Part shown: piece by piece, positions 1-8,616 of the stretch
Position numbering within the stretch: the first letter of the stretch is position 1
How the letters are laid out: every line of letters starts with the position of its first letter
Source of the DNA: Arenimonas fontis
GTDB lineage: Bacteria > Pseudomonadota > Gammaproteobacteria > Xanthomonadales > Xanthomonadaceae
Direction: 5' to 3'
DNA: 64,000 nucleotides
Assembly: GCF_008386465.1 (NCBI RefSeq)
Contig: NZ_VUOD01000006.1
Location: 62,001 to 126,000 of the forward strand
The notes under the pieces: generated by a model
What the model saw: the letters and a program-made list of their open reading frames with translations, nothing else
The model's database searches: none
Told to the model about the DNA's origin: nothing
Made by a program: the position numbers and the translations under genes

Positions 1-782
1 TGGCGACGCTGTCCTGTGCCGGCCGCCGCCAGGCCTTCTTCCGCGGCGAGTTGTTCGCGCTGCTGGCGCTCATCGGGCGCGGCGACCTGGACGCCGAAGA
101 CCTGACCGGCTCCTGGGCCGGCGCCTTCGGCCAGACCCAGTTCATGCCTTCCACCTACGCCCGCGTCGCCGTGGATGGCGACGGCGACGGCCGTCGCGAC
201 CTGGTCGGCAGCGTCGCGGACGCCCTGGCCTCGACCGCCCACTATCTGCGCCGGGCCGGCTGGCAGCCCGGCCAGGCCTGGGGCCATGAAGTCCTGCTGC
301 CCGAGGGCTTCGATACCTCCCTGCAGGGCCGCAGGCAGCGGCGCCCGCTCTCGTACTGGACCGACCGCGGCCTGCGCCGGGCCGATGGCGGCGACTGGCC
401 GAAGGACGAACGCAAGGCGGCCCTGTTGCTGCCGGCCGGCCCGCAGGGTCCGGCCTTCCTGGTGTTCCGCAACTACGACGCGATCTTCAGCTACAACGCC
501 GCCGAGAGTTATGCCCTGGCGATCGCCCTGCTCTCGGACCACCTCCGCGGCGGCGCCGGCCTGCGCATGCCCTGGCCCACCGACGATCCCGGCCTGTCGC
601 GCGCCCAGCGGCGCGAACTGCAGGCCCTGCTGATCACCCGTGGCCATGACATCGGCGAGGTGGACGGGCTGCTGGGCGAACGCAGCCGCCGCGCCATCCG
701 CGCCGAGCAGGCTCGTCTGGGCCTGGAGCCGGACGGCAAGGCCGCCCGCTCCCTGCTCGAGGCCCTGCGCCGGGGCGATTGA
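1..782 (+). CDS. Lytic murein transglycosylase, MltB family, 5' truncated by window edge
   Basis: This enzyme would cleave peptidoglycan glycan strands in the periplasm. The frame is open from the first bases of the window, so the start and the catalytic glutamate of the family lie outside it. Visible MltB signatures are ATLSCAGRR at the left edge, GAFGQTQFMPSTY and the DGDGDGRRDL segment followed by SVADALASTAHYL. The last 60 or so residues (RRELQALLITRGHDIGEVDG onward) form a PG_binding_1 type peptidoglycan-binding domain, the arrangement of the larger secreted MltB-like enzymes. The stop TGA is at 780-782. A GC-rich hairpin follows before the convergent acyltransferase gene. The family call is firm; the individual enzyme cannot be named. 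Confidence 0.9.
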   Translation, partial: ATLSCAGRRQAFFRGELFALLALIGRGDLDAEDLTGSWAGAFGQTQFMPSTYARVAVDGDGDGRRDLVGSVADALASTAHYLRRAGWQPGQAWGHEVLLPEGFDTSLQGRRQRRPLSYWTDRGLRRADGGDWPKDERKAALLLPAGPQGPAFLVFRNYDAIFSYNAAESYALAIALLSDHLRGGAGLRMPWPTDDPGLSRAQRRELQALLITRGHDIGEVDGLLGERSRRAIRAEQARLGLEPDGKAARSLLEALRRGD

Positions 783-813
783 GGCCACTGGCCTGACCGC
801 GATCAGCCTGGCT

Positions 814-832
814 CCGGCCCCGGGTGGGCCGG
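814..832. terminator. GC-rich hairpin between convergent genes
   Basis: CCGGCCC and GGGCCGG form a 7-bp perfect stem around a 5-base loop, 32 bases after the transglycosylase stop and 67 bases past the stop of the convergent acyltransferase gene. There is no T-run on either side, so it is at best a weak or factor-assisted bidirectional terminator. Confidence 0.3.
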
Positions 833-898
833 CAGGAAACGGCCCGGCGCCCGCGATGCGCCCCGCCTGCGGACCGCCGACGCCGACCAGGTTCCGCC

Positions 899-1783
899 TC
901 AGCCTGCCGACCAGCGCGCCAGGCGCGCGTCCTTCTCCGCCCAGAGCACGTTGATCCAGTCCTGGAAGCGCTGGCGGAACTGCGGATCACCGGTGTAATC
1001 GGCACCGGCGAAGCCTTCGGGAATGGACAGCAGGCGCAGGTGCACGCGCACCGTGCGCACGCGGTCGGCGAACAGGTCCACCAGGCTGGGCGTCGCCGGT
1101 TCGTAATGCAGGGTGACGTCGAGCACGGCATCCAGCACGTCGCCCATGGCGCCCATCACGAAGGCAACGCCACCGGCCTTGGGCCGCAGCAGGTGGCGGT
1201 AGCCGGCATCGCCGGCCTGGCGCTTTTCCGGGGTGAAGCGCGTGCCCTCGACGAAGTTCATCACCGACACCGGCAACTGACGGAACTTCAGGCAGGCCTT
1301 GCGGGTTTCCTCGAGGTCGCGTCCGGCCAGCTCGGGCCGGCGCGCCAGCTGCTGCGGCGTGTAGCGGCGCATGAAGGGGAAATCCAGCGCCCACCAGCAC
1401 AGGCCCAGCACCGGTACCCAGATCAGGTTGCGCTTGAGGAAGAAGCGCAGCAGCGGGATGCGGCGGTTCAGCACCTTCTGCAGCACCGGGATGTCCACCC
1501 AGCTGCGGTGGTTGGCCAGCACCAGGTAGCGGCCTTCGGCGCGCAGGCCCTCGCCGCCCTCGACGATGAACCGGGTACGGGTGAAGCGGTCGATCATCCA
1601 GCCGTTGACGCCGATCCAGCTTTCGGCGATGGCCGGCAGCCAGCGCTCCAGCCGGCGGCGAAGACAGGGCAGCGGAAGCAACCACCTGAACAAGGCCGCG
1701 GCCAACAGCAAGGCACCGTGCAGGCAGGTGCTGGCGATGAACAGCAGCGCCGCCATCGCCATACGCGCCATCACCGGCATCAC
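899..1783 (-). CDS. PlsC-type acyltransferase, YihG-like
   Basis: A predicted inner-membrane glycerolipid acyltransferase of the LPLAT/PlsC superfamily, 294 residues, which would transfer acyl groups to lysophospholipid-like acceptors. The catalytic HX4D motif is in NHRSWVD, with His92 and Asp97, and the substrate-binding FVEGTRF block follows about 80 residues later. A hydrophobic N-terminal segment (AALLFIASTCLHGALLLAAA) provides the membrane anchor. The overall pattern resembles E. coli YihG rather than PlsC proper. It is the last of four same-strand genes (lipoprotein, SRPBCC protein, DUF6164, acyltransferase) with spacings of 18 bases or less, so probably one transcript. The acceptor is unknown. 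Confidence 0.85.
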   Translation of the reverse strand: MMPVMARMAMAALLFIASTCLHGALLLAAALFRWLLPLPCLRRRLERWLPAIAESWIGVNGWMIDRFTRTRFIVEGGEGLRAEGRYLVLANHRSWVDIPVLQKVLNRRIPLLRFFLKRNLIWVPVLGLCWWALDFPFMRRYTPQQLARRPELAGRDLEETRKACLKFRQLPVSVMNFVEGTRFTPEKRQAGDAGYRHLLRPKAGGVAFVMGAMGDVLDAVLDVTLHYEPATPSLVDLFADRVRTVRVHLRLLSIPEGFAGADYTGDPQFRQRFQDWINVLWAEKDARLARWSAG

Positions 1784-1801
1784 CCGTTCGCCCCCACCCC
1801 G

Positions 1802-2155
1802 TCAACGGCCCAACAGCAAGAAGGGCACCGTCACCAGGCCGAGCATGATCAGCAGGCCCAGCAGGGCCGCCAGGCTGCGCAGCGGGTGCTCGCGCCAGGG
1901 CGATTCGCGGTGGCCGGCGGCACGCAGTTCGCGCATGCGCCGGGAGCGCTCGGCCTGGTAGCGTTCGAGCAGGGCGCGGGCGCGCGCTTCCTCGGCTTCG
2001 TCGGCATCGTCCGGCAGCCAGATGCCGCCGCCGGAGACGCCCCACATGCTCGGGCGCGTCTCGTAGAAGTCCACGCCCTCGGCCTCCAGCAGGGCGCGCA
2101 CCTCCTCCAGTTCGTCCTCGGGCACGTCGCGCAGGTGCATCAGCAGGACGGGCAT
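1802..2155 (-). CDS. DUF6164 family small membrane protein
   Basis: A 117-residue protein with an N-terminal region (PVLLMHLRDVPEDELEEVRA) like the DUF6164 family, an acidic and Arg-rich middle, and one C-terminal membrane helix (LAALLGLLIMLGLVTVPFLLL). I place the start at the ATG at 2155, which has GGAG eight bases upstream. A GTG at 2164 is also in frame and would overlap the upstream stop as GTGA, but it has no usable ribosome site. The function of the family is unknown. The gene lies between an SRPBCC-domain protein and an acyltransferase in an apparent envelope-related operon. Confidence 0.75.
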   Translation of the reverse strand: MPVLLMHLRDVPEDELEEVRALLEAEGVDFYETRPSMWGVSGGGIWLPDDADEAEEARARALLERYQAERSRRMRELRAAGHRESPWREHPLRSLAALLGLLIMLGLVTVPFLLLGR

Positions 2156-2160
2156 GGCGA

Positions 2161-2706
2161 TCACTCCGCCGGCGCGGCGGCGCCCAGGTGGGTGGCCAGC
2201 GCGCGCAGTTGCTGCGCCTGCACGCGATCCACGATCGGCGCCAGGGCCTGCAGGTCCTCGGTGGCGTAACCGCCGGCCCGGTAGCGCATGACGATGCGGC
2301 TGCCGCCTTCTTCCCGCGCCGCGATGCTGAACTCGAGCACACCGTGCAAGCCCAGCCCCTGCAGCGGCCCCAGGCCGCCCAGCAGGCGCAGAGTCTTCTC
2401 CGGGTCCACGAAGCCCACGCGCAGGTGTTCGGCCTGGCGCGCGCCGGCGCGTTCGCAGAAGCAGCCGCCGGCGACCGGGTCAATGCTCAGCGTTGACTCT
2501 TCGCCCCACCAGGTGTGGTCGCGCGGCCACCAGCGGTCCACTTCCCGGACCAGGCCACGCCAGGCCTCGGCTGGCGTCACCGGCACTTCCACCACGTTCT
2601 CGATGGTGAAACCGCTGGCGCTGGAATCCTTGAGTTCGGCCGCCGCCGGCGCGGCGAACCCTGTCAGCAGCACGAGCGCGGGGAAGCCTCGACGGAAGAT
2701 GCGCAT
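2161..2706 (-). CDS. Secreted SRPBCC-fold (START/polyketide cyclase-like) protein
   Basis: A 181-residue exported protein with a clear signal peptide (MRIFRRGFPALVLLTGFAAPAAA). The rest, from IENVVEVPVTPAEAWRGLV through a conserved WWPRDHTWWG stretch to the C-terminal helix ending in LATHLGA, has the layout of an SRPBCC ligand-binding fold. The ATG at 2706 is preceded by AGGAGG six bases upstream, which decides the start; a second ATG at 2721 overlaps the upstream stop but lies over that ribosome site. The ligand is unknown. It is co-directional with a lipoprotein and DUF6164, which suggests an envelope role, but that is inference. Confidence 0.75.
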   Translation of the reverse strand: MRIFRRGFPALVLLTGFAAPAAAELKDSSASGFTIENVVEVPVTPAEAWRGLVREVDRWWPRDHTWWGEESTLSIDPVAGGCFCERAGARQAEHLRVGFVDPEKTLRLLGGLGPLQGLGLHGVLEFSIAAREEGGSRIVMRYRAGGYATEDLQALAPIVDRVQAQQLRALATHLGAAAPAE

Positions 2707-2717
2707 CCCGGTCCTCC

Positions 2718-3293
2718 TCATTCCAGCGGCAGCTTGTCGGCCAGATCGGGGCGCAGCGCGCCCTCCAGCAGCAGCGTTTCGGCGGATTTCGTCCGCAGGG
2801 CAAAGGGCACGACCTCGGCGCGCACGGCCTGGCCCTCGGGCGGCGCCTTCATGTCCCAGTCGGAGCCGGGCTGCGGCGTCAGCCGGGCGCTGCCCTCGGC
2901 GCCGGCGGCCAGGCCGCCCGACACCGGGAAGTTGAACACCTGCGCCAGCCAGGGCTCGCCGCCGCTGCGCAGGGTGACCTGTACCCACAACCGCTCGATG
3001 TCCAGCTGGCTCTCGTTGCGGAACTCGATGTCCAGGTAAGGCCGACGCTGGCCGGTCTGCGGATGGGTGTCGTAGCCATAGCTGGCGCCGGTGACGGCGA
3101 AACCCCGGGTGCGGGCCATGTCCGCGAGCACGCGCGCCGTCAGTTGCGCCTGGTCGAGCTTGCCGGCCCGGGCCGCGCCGGCCTCGCTGCCGTCTGATTG
3201 CGGTTCGCCGCCGCAGCCGGCGGCCGCCAGAACGACCATCGCCAGGACAAGCCCGCCCAGGTCCCGCACCCGCTCCCGAACCCGCATCGCCAT
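2718..3293 (-). CDS. Predicted lipoprotein of unknown function
   Basis: A 191-residue protein beginning [20 protein letters not shown] and continuing VLAAAGC, a good lipobox with the lipidated Cys after LAAAG. The mature part contains [20 protein letters not shown] and a later [15 protein letters not shown], a beta-rich pattern that might be an FxLYD/DUF-like fold, but I do not recognise a named family. The start at 3293 has GGAGAGG just upstream; an in-frame ATG at 3287 is an alternative. It is the first gene of the four-gene minus-strand group and its stop overlaps a possible start of the next gene. Confidence 0.7.
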   Translation of the reverse strand: MAMRVRERVRDLGGLVLAMVVLAAAGCGGEPQSDGSEAGAARAGKLDQAQLTARVLADMARTRGFAVTGASYGYDTHPQTGQRRPYLDIEFRNESQLDIERLWVQVTLRSGGEPWLAQVFNFPVSGGLAAGAEGSARLTPQPGSDWDMKAPPEGQAVRAEVVPFALRTKSAETLLLEGALRPDLADKLPLE

Positions 3294-3378
3294 CACCTCT
3301 CCCGGCATCCGCACCCAGTCTAGCCCAGCCCCGGCCGGGCCATGCCAGAATCCGCCTCCCGCCACACCCGGACCGGCC

Positions 3379-4335
3379 ATGGCTTCCAGCCTGCTTGCTC
3401 TGCTCGACGACATCACCACAGTGCTCGACGACGTTTCGGTGATGACCAAGGTCGCCACCAAGAAGACCGCCGGCGTGCTCGGCGACGACCTGGCCCTGAA
3501 CGCGCACCAGGTCACCGGCGTCAAACCCGACCGCGAGCTGCCGGTGGTCTGGGCAGTGGCCAGGGGTTCGCTGGTGAACAAGGCGATACTGGTGCCGGCG
3601 GCGCTGGCGATCAGTGCCCTGGAAGCCTGGCTCGGGGCCCGCGGTTACCCGATCCCGATCATCCTGCCGCTGATGATGGCCGGTGGCGCCTTCCTCTGTT
3701 ACGAGGGCGCCGAGAAGCTGATCCACCGTTTCCTGCATTCAGCCGATGAGAAACGGGCGCAACACCAGGCCCTGAGCGAGGCCGTCGCCGACGAGCAGGT
3801 GAACCTGGTCGCCTTCGAGCGCGACAAGATCCGTGGCGCCATCCGCACCGATTTCATCCTGTCGGCCGAGATCATCGTGATCAGCCTGGGCACCGTGGCC
3901 GGCAAATCCTTCTCCGTGCAGGTCGGCACCCTGGTGGCCATCGCCCTGCTGATGACGGTTGGCGTGTACGGCCTGGTCGCCGGCATCGTGAAGATGGACG
4001 ACGCCGGCCTGAGCCTGAGCCGGCATCCCGGCCAAGGCCGCTCCGACCGCCTCCGGCGCGCTTTCGGCCGCGGCATCCTCTACAGCGCGCCCTGGCTGAT
4101 GAAATTCCTGTCGGTGGCCGGCACCGCCGCGATGTTCCTGGTCGGCGGCGGCATCCTGGTCCATGGCATCGGCCCGCTGCACCACGCCCTCCAGGCAATC
4201 GGCCCCGGCGGCGGCCTCGGCACCGTCACGGCCCTGCTGGCCGAGGGTCTGTTCGGCGTGCTGGCCGGCGCCCTGGTCGTGGCCGCGCTTGGGCTGCTCA
4301 GGCGCCTGCGCGGCGGCGGCTCCGCAACTGCCTGA
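3379..4335 (+). CDS. DUF808 family inner membrane protein (YedI-like)
   Basis: A 318-residue integral membrane protein matching the DUF808/YedI family: the N-terminus [20 protein letters not shown], the [20 protein letters not shown] block, and the cytoplasmic segment [20 protein letters not shown] before a membrane pair are typical. About six hydrophobic helices are visible. The start ATG is chosen by the family's conserved N-terminus; the longer open frame upstream is not coding. It is transcribed away from the lipoprotein gene and converges on the response regulator at 4343. The molecular function of the family is not established. Confidence 0.85.
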   Translation: MASSLLALLDDITTVLDDVSVMTKVATKKTAGVLGDDLALNAHQVTGVKPDRELPVVWAVARGSLVNKAILVPAALAISALEAWLGARGYPIPIILPLMMAGGAFLCYEGAEKLIHRFLHSADEKRAQHQALSEAVADEQVNLVAFERDKIRGAIRTDFILSAEIIVISLGTVAGKSFSVQVGTLVAIALLMTVGVYGLVAGIVKMDDAGLSLSRHPGQGRSDRLRRAFGRGILYSAPWLMKFLSVAGTAAMFLVGGGILVHGIGPLHHALQAIGPGGGLGTVTALLAEGLFGVLAGALVVAALGLLRRLRGGGSATA

Positions 4336-4342
4336 AGCCGCC

Positions 4343-5590
4343 CTATTTCTGCAGGAACTGGATCAGCTGCGCCCGCTGCCTCGGACCCAGCAGGCGCAGC
4401 AGCGGCAGCAGTTTTCCGATCACCGCCGGCACCTGCGGCAGCACCTCCCGGGCCCGGCCCTGGCGGATGCGCTCCAGCACCTCGTCCACGCTGATCTCCG
4501 CGGATGCGGCGGCAGCAGGCGCTGAAGCAGGCGCGGACGATGCCGACCTTGCAGCCGGCGCGGGCTGTGCGGCGGGCGCGGCCGCCGCCGGAACGGTGGT
4601 CGGGCCGGCCGTCGGCGCCGCCACTTCGGCAGAACCCGAGGCTCCCGGCGCGTCCGCCGTGATCGCCGACGCCGGCGGCGACGCGCCCTCTTCCACCGGC
4701 CCGGCCTCCGGCAGCGGTTCCAATCGCCGCTGGATCGCTTCCAGGGCTTCGACCGCGCCCATGTTGGGGTCCAGCAGCGGGCTCATCACTGCGGTCAGCA
4801 ACCTGACCTGCCGCGGCTCGCCGGCGATGACCGGCGGAGCCGAGGCCAGCCGTTCGCGCAGCCAGTCCACCAGGGCGATGATGCCGGCCTCCTGGCCGCC
4901 GGGTAGCGACAGGCCGAACGCGCCCAGACCGATGCGGCCGGCGGTGTCTTCCTTGCGGATGCGGCCGCGCAGCAAACGGCCGACATGCTGCAGCAAGGCG
5001 TCGGCGGCCTCGCGCCCGTGCTGCAGAAAGAAGCGGCGGAAGTCTTCGATCTCGACCTGCATCAGACTCAGCGGCTGTTGGTGCCGTCGCGCGTAGGCGA
5101 TGTCCTGCTGAAGGCGATCCACGAAACCGGCCCGATTGGCCAGGCCGGTGGTCGGGTCCAGGGTGATGGCTTCCTGCAGGCGGCGGGTCACCCGCGTGTA
5201 GGTGGCGTGGGCCCGGGCGCGGGCGATCAGGTCGCTGGCGGTGAAGGGCTTGGAGATGAAATCGGTGGCGCCGCGGTCCAGGGCCTTCATGCGCGCCTTC
5301 TCGTCGTCCTCGGCGCCGGTGACCACGATCACCGGCAGGCCCTGGATGCCGCTGTCCTCGGCACTGCGGATCTTCTCCAGCAGACCGTAGCCGTCCAGGC
5401 GCGGCATGTTCAGGTCGGTGAAGACCACCTGGATGGCGTGGTCGGCCTCGACCTTGGCCCAGGCATCCAGGCCGTCGTCGCCGGTGACGATGTCGAACTC
5501 GTCGCCCAGCATCTTCAGCGCCGCCTTGCGCATCAGCCTGGAATCATCCACCACGAGGATGCGCGCCCGGGCGCCGGCCTGCTCGCTCAT
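4343..5590 (-). CDS. Response regulator with degenerate GGDEF-type domain
   Basis: A 415-residue cytoplasmic protein. Residues 8-130 form a receiver domain with acidic pocket Asp15/Asp16, phospho-acceptor Asp59 in FTDLNMP and the conserved Lys in FISKPFT. Residues about 145-300 have the fold pattern of a GGDEF domain (DPTTGLANRAGFVDRL) but the active-site loop reads RIGLGAFG, so cyclase activity is not expected. An Ala/Pro-rich linker of roughly 70 residues precedes a short helical C-terminus (ISVDEVLERIRQGRAREVLP). The ATG at 5590 has GGGAGG seven bases upstream. The output partner is unknown; it may bind GTP or cyclic-di-GMP without turning it over. Confidence 0.85.
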   Translation of the reverse strand: MSEQAGARARILVVDDSRLMRKAALKMLGDEFDIVTGDDGLDAWAKVEADHAIQVVFTDLNMPRLDGYGLLEKIRSAEDSGIQGLPVIVVTGAEDDEKARMKALDRGATDFISKPFTASDLIARARAHATYTRVTRRLQEAITLDPTTGLANRAGFVDRLQQDIAYARRHQQPLSLMQVEIEDFRRFFLQHGREAADALLQHVGRLLRGRIRKEDTAGRIGLGAFGLSLPGGQEAGIIALVDWLRERLASAPPVIAGEPRQVRLLTAVMSPLLDPNMGAVEALEAIQRRLEPLPEAGPVEEGASPPASAITADAPGASGSAEVAAPTAGPTTVPAAAAPAAQPAPAARSASSAPASAPAAAASAEISVDEVLERIRQGRAREVLPQVPAVIGKLLPLLRLLGPRQRAQLIQFLQK

Positions 5591-5687
5591 GGAACCTCCC
5601 CCCGACTGGACCCGGCCCAATCTAAACCGGGCCCGGGGCCTGGCCCAAGCGATACCGTCACGGTTTGCGCCGGCCGCTTCCCGGGAA

Positions 5688-6548
5688 TCAGGGCGAAGCG
5701 GCCATCGGGTAGCGCCGGCCGCGGCGCCAGCGCCACAGGACCAGCGACATCAGCGCCAGCACCGCCGCGCCGGCCAGCCACCAGGGCCAGCGCCGGGCAT
5801 GGGTGGCGGCGGAACTGTCTTGCCAGCGCATGCGCATTTCCAGCAAGCGGTCACTGCCTTCCAGGCGGGACAGGCCGGCGTTCAACTCGGCGACCAGGTC
5901 CGGGCGACGGGGGTTGACGCCGAAGGCGTACTCCATCACCAGCATGGGCGGGCCGACTGCGGCGATGTGCCGCAGCCGGTGTCGGGCGACGGCCCGCTCG
6001 CCGATGTCCGCCGGCACCAGGGCCAGATCGGCCTCGCCCCTGGCCACCGCCAGCACGGCACCCTCCTCGACATTGACCGGCATCAGTCTGGCGCCGGTGC
6101 GGCCGGTGTTCAGCCACTCCCAGGCCAGGCCGCCGAACTGCACGGCCACCCGCCGGCCAGCCAGATCCGCCACCCCCGCCACCGGCGGCGCATCCGAGCG
6201 CGCGTACAGCCGGTGGTGGCGATAGTCGAAAGGCCGGGTGAACAGGAAGCGTTGGCGACGGTCGCCGGAGATGAACATCGGCACCACGTCCAGTTCGCCC
6301 CGCTCCAGCCGATCCAGCACGCCGTTCCATTCGCCGAACTGGAAACGCAGCTCCAGTCCGCGGTCGGCGGCGATCGCCCGGAGCAGTTCGACGTCGAACC
6401 CGGCCGGCTGGCCACGCTCGTCCAGGAAATGATGCGGCGGATAACGCGGGTCGCCGCCCATCCGCACTGGTCCTGCCGCCTCCGCCCGTGCCGTCGGCGG
6501 TGGGGTGAGCAGCAAGGCCAACAGACAAAGCAGGCCGGCGACGCGCAT
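5688..6548 (-). CDS. Periplasmic solute-binding domain protein with C-terminal membrane anchor
   Basis: A 286-residue protein with a signal peptide (MRVAGLLCLLALLLTPPPTA), a bacterial extracellular solute-binding family 3 domain (MGGDPRYPPHHFLDERGQPA, then GFDVELLRAIAADRG and the ELDVVPMFISGDRR stretch), and a C-terminal membrane helix (WWLAGAAVLALMSLVLW) ended by Arg-rich residues. The ATG at 6548 has GGGAG in good position. No permease genes are adjacent. A family-3 domain tied to the membrane is the layout found in the sensory parts of histidine kinases and diguanylate cyclases, but here no cytoplasmic output domain follows. It may be a truncated sensor or an accessory sensing protein; the ligand is probably an amino acid-like molecule by family. 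Confidence 0.75.
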   Translation of the reverse strand: MRVAGLLCLLALLLTPPPTARAEAAGPVRMGGDPRYPPHHFLDERGQPAGFDVELLRAIAADRGLELRFQFGEWNGVLDRLERGELDVVPMFISGDRRQRFLFTRPFDYRHHRLYARSDAPPVAGVADLAGRRVAVQFGGLAWEWLNTGRTGARLMPVNVEEGAVLAVARGEADLALVPADIGERAVARHRLRHIAAVGPPMLVMEYAFGVNPRRPDLVAELNAGLSRLEGSDRLLEMRMRWQDSSAATHARRWPWWLAGAAVLALMSLVLWRWRRGRRYPMAASP

Positions 6549-6739
6549 CTCGAATCTCCCTGGCATGCCTCGCGCCCGCAGCCGGCGCGATGCCGCCGGC
6601 CACAACATGTGCGCCGGCCGTGTCCGGGGGTCAAGTCCCGACCCGAAAAATGACCGGTGCGACTATCGGTGTTAGCGGGGTTATCCTTGCCCGCACGGCG
6701 GGCCGGCCCTGATCGGCCGCCGGAACAGGGGACGACACC

Positions 6740-7816
6740 ATGGCCAGCGACACCCCGCCGCGCCCGGCGACGGCCGCACATGGCGCTACCGGCAGGAACC
6801 GGCTGCCCTGGCGGGTGTATCCGTTGCGTGCCCTCGGCATGGGCCTGGCCTTCCTGCCCATGTACGCCGTGCTGCGCGAACTGGAATCGCCGCCGGCGGT
6901 CTGGGCCTGGGCGGCGTTCAGCGCCTTCGTCTGGCCGCACCTGGCCTTCGCCCTGGCGGCCCGCGCCGCCGAGCCCGACCGGGCCGAAATACGCAATCTG
7001 ATGCTCGATTCGATGATCGCCGGCAGCTGGGTGCCGCTGCTGCACTTCAACCTGCTGCCTTCGGCGGTGCTGGTGACGGTGGCCACCGCCGACAAGATCA
7101 ATTCCGGCGTGCGCGGCCTGTGGCTGCGTTCGCTGCCCGCCATGCTGGCGGCACTGGTGTTCACCGGCCTGGCCTACGGCTGGTACGTGCAGCCGGAATC
7201 CAGCCTGCCGGTGATCCTGGCCTGCCTGCCGCTGATGACCATCCACACCCTGGCGGTCAGCGCCAACCTGTACCGGCTGGTGCGCAAGCTGCAGCGGCAG
7301 AATCTGCTGTTGGACCGGATCAGCCGTCAGGACGACCTGACCGGCCTGCACAGCCGGGCGCACTGGCTGGCCGAGGCGGAGCAACTGCTGCGTGAACACC
7401 AGGAAAGCGGCCGACCGGCCACCCTGACATTCCTGGACGTGCACCACTTCAAGGCGACCAACGACCGCTACGGCCATGCCGTCGGTGACGACGTGCTGCG
7501 CGGCATCGCCGGTCAGATTCGCGCGCACCTGCCCGAAGGCGGCCATGCCGGCCGGCTCGGCGGCGACGAATTCGCCCTTGCCCTGCCCTACGGCCTCCCC
7601 GGTGCCGAGGCCCTGGCCGGAACCCTGCGGGTGGCGGTGGAAACCCTGGAATTCCCCTGCCACCCGGGCCTGCGTTGCTCGATCAGCCTTGGCCTGGCCG
7701 AGCCGCCCGGCGCCGGGCTGGGCCTGCGCGAATGGATGGAAGCCGCCGACCGCGCGCTCTACGAAGCCAAGCAGGCCGGCCGCAACCGCACCGCCGGCGC
7801 CCGGCCACGGGCCTGA
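6740..7816 (+). CDS. MASE2-GGDEF diguanylate cyclase (DgcC/AdrA-like)
   Basis: A 358-residue membrane enzyme predicted to make cyclic-di-GMP from two GTP. The N-terminal 170 residues form a MASE2 sensory membrane domain (YPLRALGMGLAFLPMYAVL, then WPHLAFALAARAAEP). The C-terminal GGDEF domain starts at DDLTGLHSRAHWL, has the LDVHHFKATNDRYGHAVGDD block and an intact active site in RLGGDEFALALP. The layout matches E. coli DgcC/AdrA, which controls cellulose and curli, but no cellulose genes are nearby. A GGGGA ribosome site lies 8-12 bases before the ATG. An RxxD inhibitory site is not obvious at the usual place. Confidence 0.9.
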   Translation: MASDTPPRPATAAHGATGRNRLPWRVYPLRALGMGLAFLPMYAVLRELESPPAVWAWAAFSAFVWPHLAFALAARAAEPDRAEIRNLMLDSMIAGSWVPLLHFNLLPSAVLVTVATADKINSGVRGLWLRSLPAMLAALVFTGLAYGWYVQPESSLPVILACLPLMTIHTLAVSANLYRLVRKLQRQNLLLDRISRQDDLTGLHSRAHWLAEAEQLLREHQESGRPATLTFLDVHHFKATNDRYGHAVGDDVLRGIAGQIRAHLPEGGHAGRLGGDEFALALPYGLPGAEALAGTLRVAVETLEFPCHPGLRCSISLGLAEPPGAGLGLREWMEAADRALYEAKQAGRNRTAGARPRA

Positions 7817-7820
7817 GGCT

Positions 7821-7937
7821 TCAGCGCAGCTGGCTGTCCTTGCTGCCGCGGCGGTTGTAGCCGCTGCCGACGCGCTGTTCGGCGTCGCGCGCCTGCTGAC
7901 AGGACAGGCACAGGCGCACGCCCGGCAGCCGGCTCAT
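7821..7937 (-). CDS. 38-residue C-terminal half of a DksA/TraR (YbiI-like) zinc-finger protein
   Basis: A short frame of 38 residues starting MSRLPGVRLCLSCQQARDAE and ending with GYNRRGSKDSQLR. This is the C-terminal part of the DksA/TraR C4 zinc-finger family as seen in YbiI-like proteins of about 88 residues, with only the second Cys pair (CLSC). The first half of the finger (CxDC) and the coiled N-terminus are missing. In the same frame, upstream, the only open DNA belongs to nnrU, whose TGA lies one codon before this ATG. It is either a decayed fragment or a small expressed remnant; a GGTGAGG stretch could act as a weak ribosome site. Confidence 0.55.
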   Translation of the reverse strand: MSRLPGVRLCLSCQQARDAEQRVGSGYNRRGSKDSQLR

Positions 7938-7940
7938 CCC

Positions 7941-8525
7941 TCACCAGGTGGTTCCGAACGGGGCCACGCCCATCAGGCGAATGTGCGCCCAGAAGGCGAA
8001 CCCCGCCCACAGCGCCACGCCCAGCACCACCGCGGCCAGCGTGAAGCCCCAACTCGGCGCCCGGGTGGCCGCCGCCGGCGGCCGCTTCCAGCTCAACAGC
8101 AGGCACAGCACCGACCACAGCAGGAAGCCGCCGAACAACAGCACCGCGTGCAGAAAGCCATTGACCAGCACGTGCGCCAGCGCCCACAGCGACACGCCGA
8201 TCAGCATCGGGTGGCGCAGCCAGCTTCGGAAGTGGTTGCGCGGCAGATTCCCGGCCAGCACCAGCACGAAGGCCACCAGGGTCAGCAGGCCGGCGCCGTG
8301 GCGCAGGGCGATCGGCGGCACCCAGAGTAGGGTGGTGTCGCCGGCCCCGGCCGGGCCGTAGCCCAGGATGATCATGGCCAGGCCGATGACGGCCACCAGG
8401 CTGTAGGCGGCCTTCCAGCGCATCAGGCCAAGCGCGGCGACGCCGGCCTCGCGCACGCGCGGCGACAGCATGCGCAGCGAATGGACGCCCAGGAACAGGA
8501 TCAGGCCGAGGACGAGCCAGGACAT
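7941..8525 (-). CDS. NnrU family membrane protein
   Basis: A 194-residue integral membrane protein of the NnrU family, with about six hydrophobic helices and the family signatures FLGVHSLRML, GLMRWKAAYSLVAVIGLAMI and RHPMLIGVSLWALAHVLVNG. NnrU was named from denitrification gene clusters and is related to the isoprenylcysteine methyltransferase-like fold of membrane proteins; its activity is unsettled. No nitrite or nitric oxide reductase genes are in the window, although an FNR-type site occurs at 44.17 kb. The ATG at 8525 begins the conserved N-terminus. Confidence 0.85.
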   Translation of the reverse strand: MSWLVLGLILFLGVHSLRMLSPRVREAGVAALGLMRWKAAYSLVAVIGLAMIILGYGPAGAGDTTLLWVPPIALRHGAGLLTLVAFVLVLAGNLPRNHFRSWLRHPMLIGVSLWALAHVLVNGFLHAVLLFGGFLLWSVLCLLLSWKRPPAAATRAPSWGFTLAAVVLGVALWAGFAFWAHIRLMGVAPFGTTW

Positions 8526-8616
8526 GGAAGCACTCCGTCAGGGTTGGCGAAGCGATTCTAGGCCGGCGGACGGATCTCCGGAGCAACGGGACGGACTGTC
8601 CCGCCGATCGGCCCTC

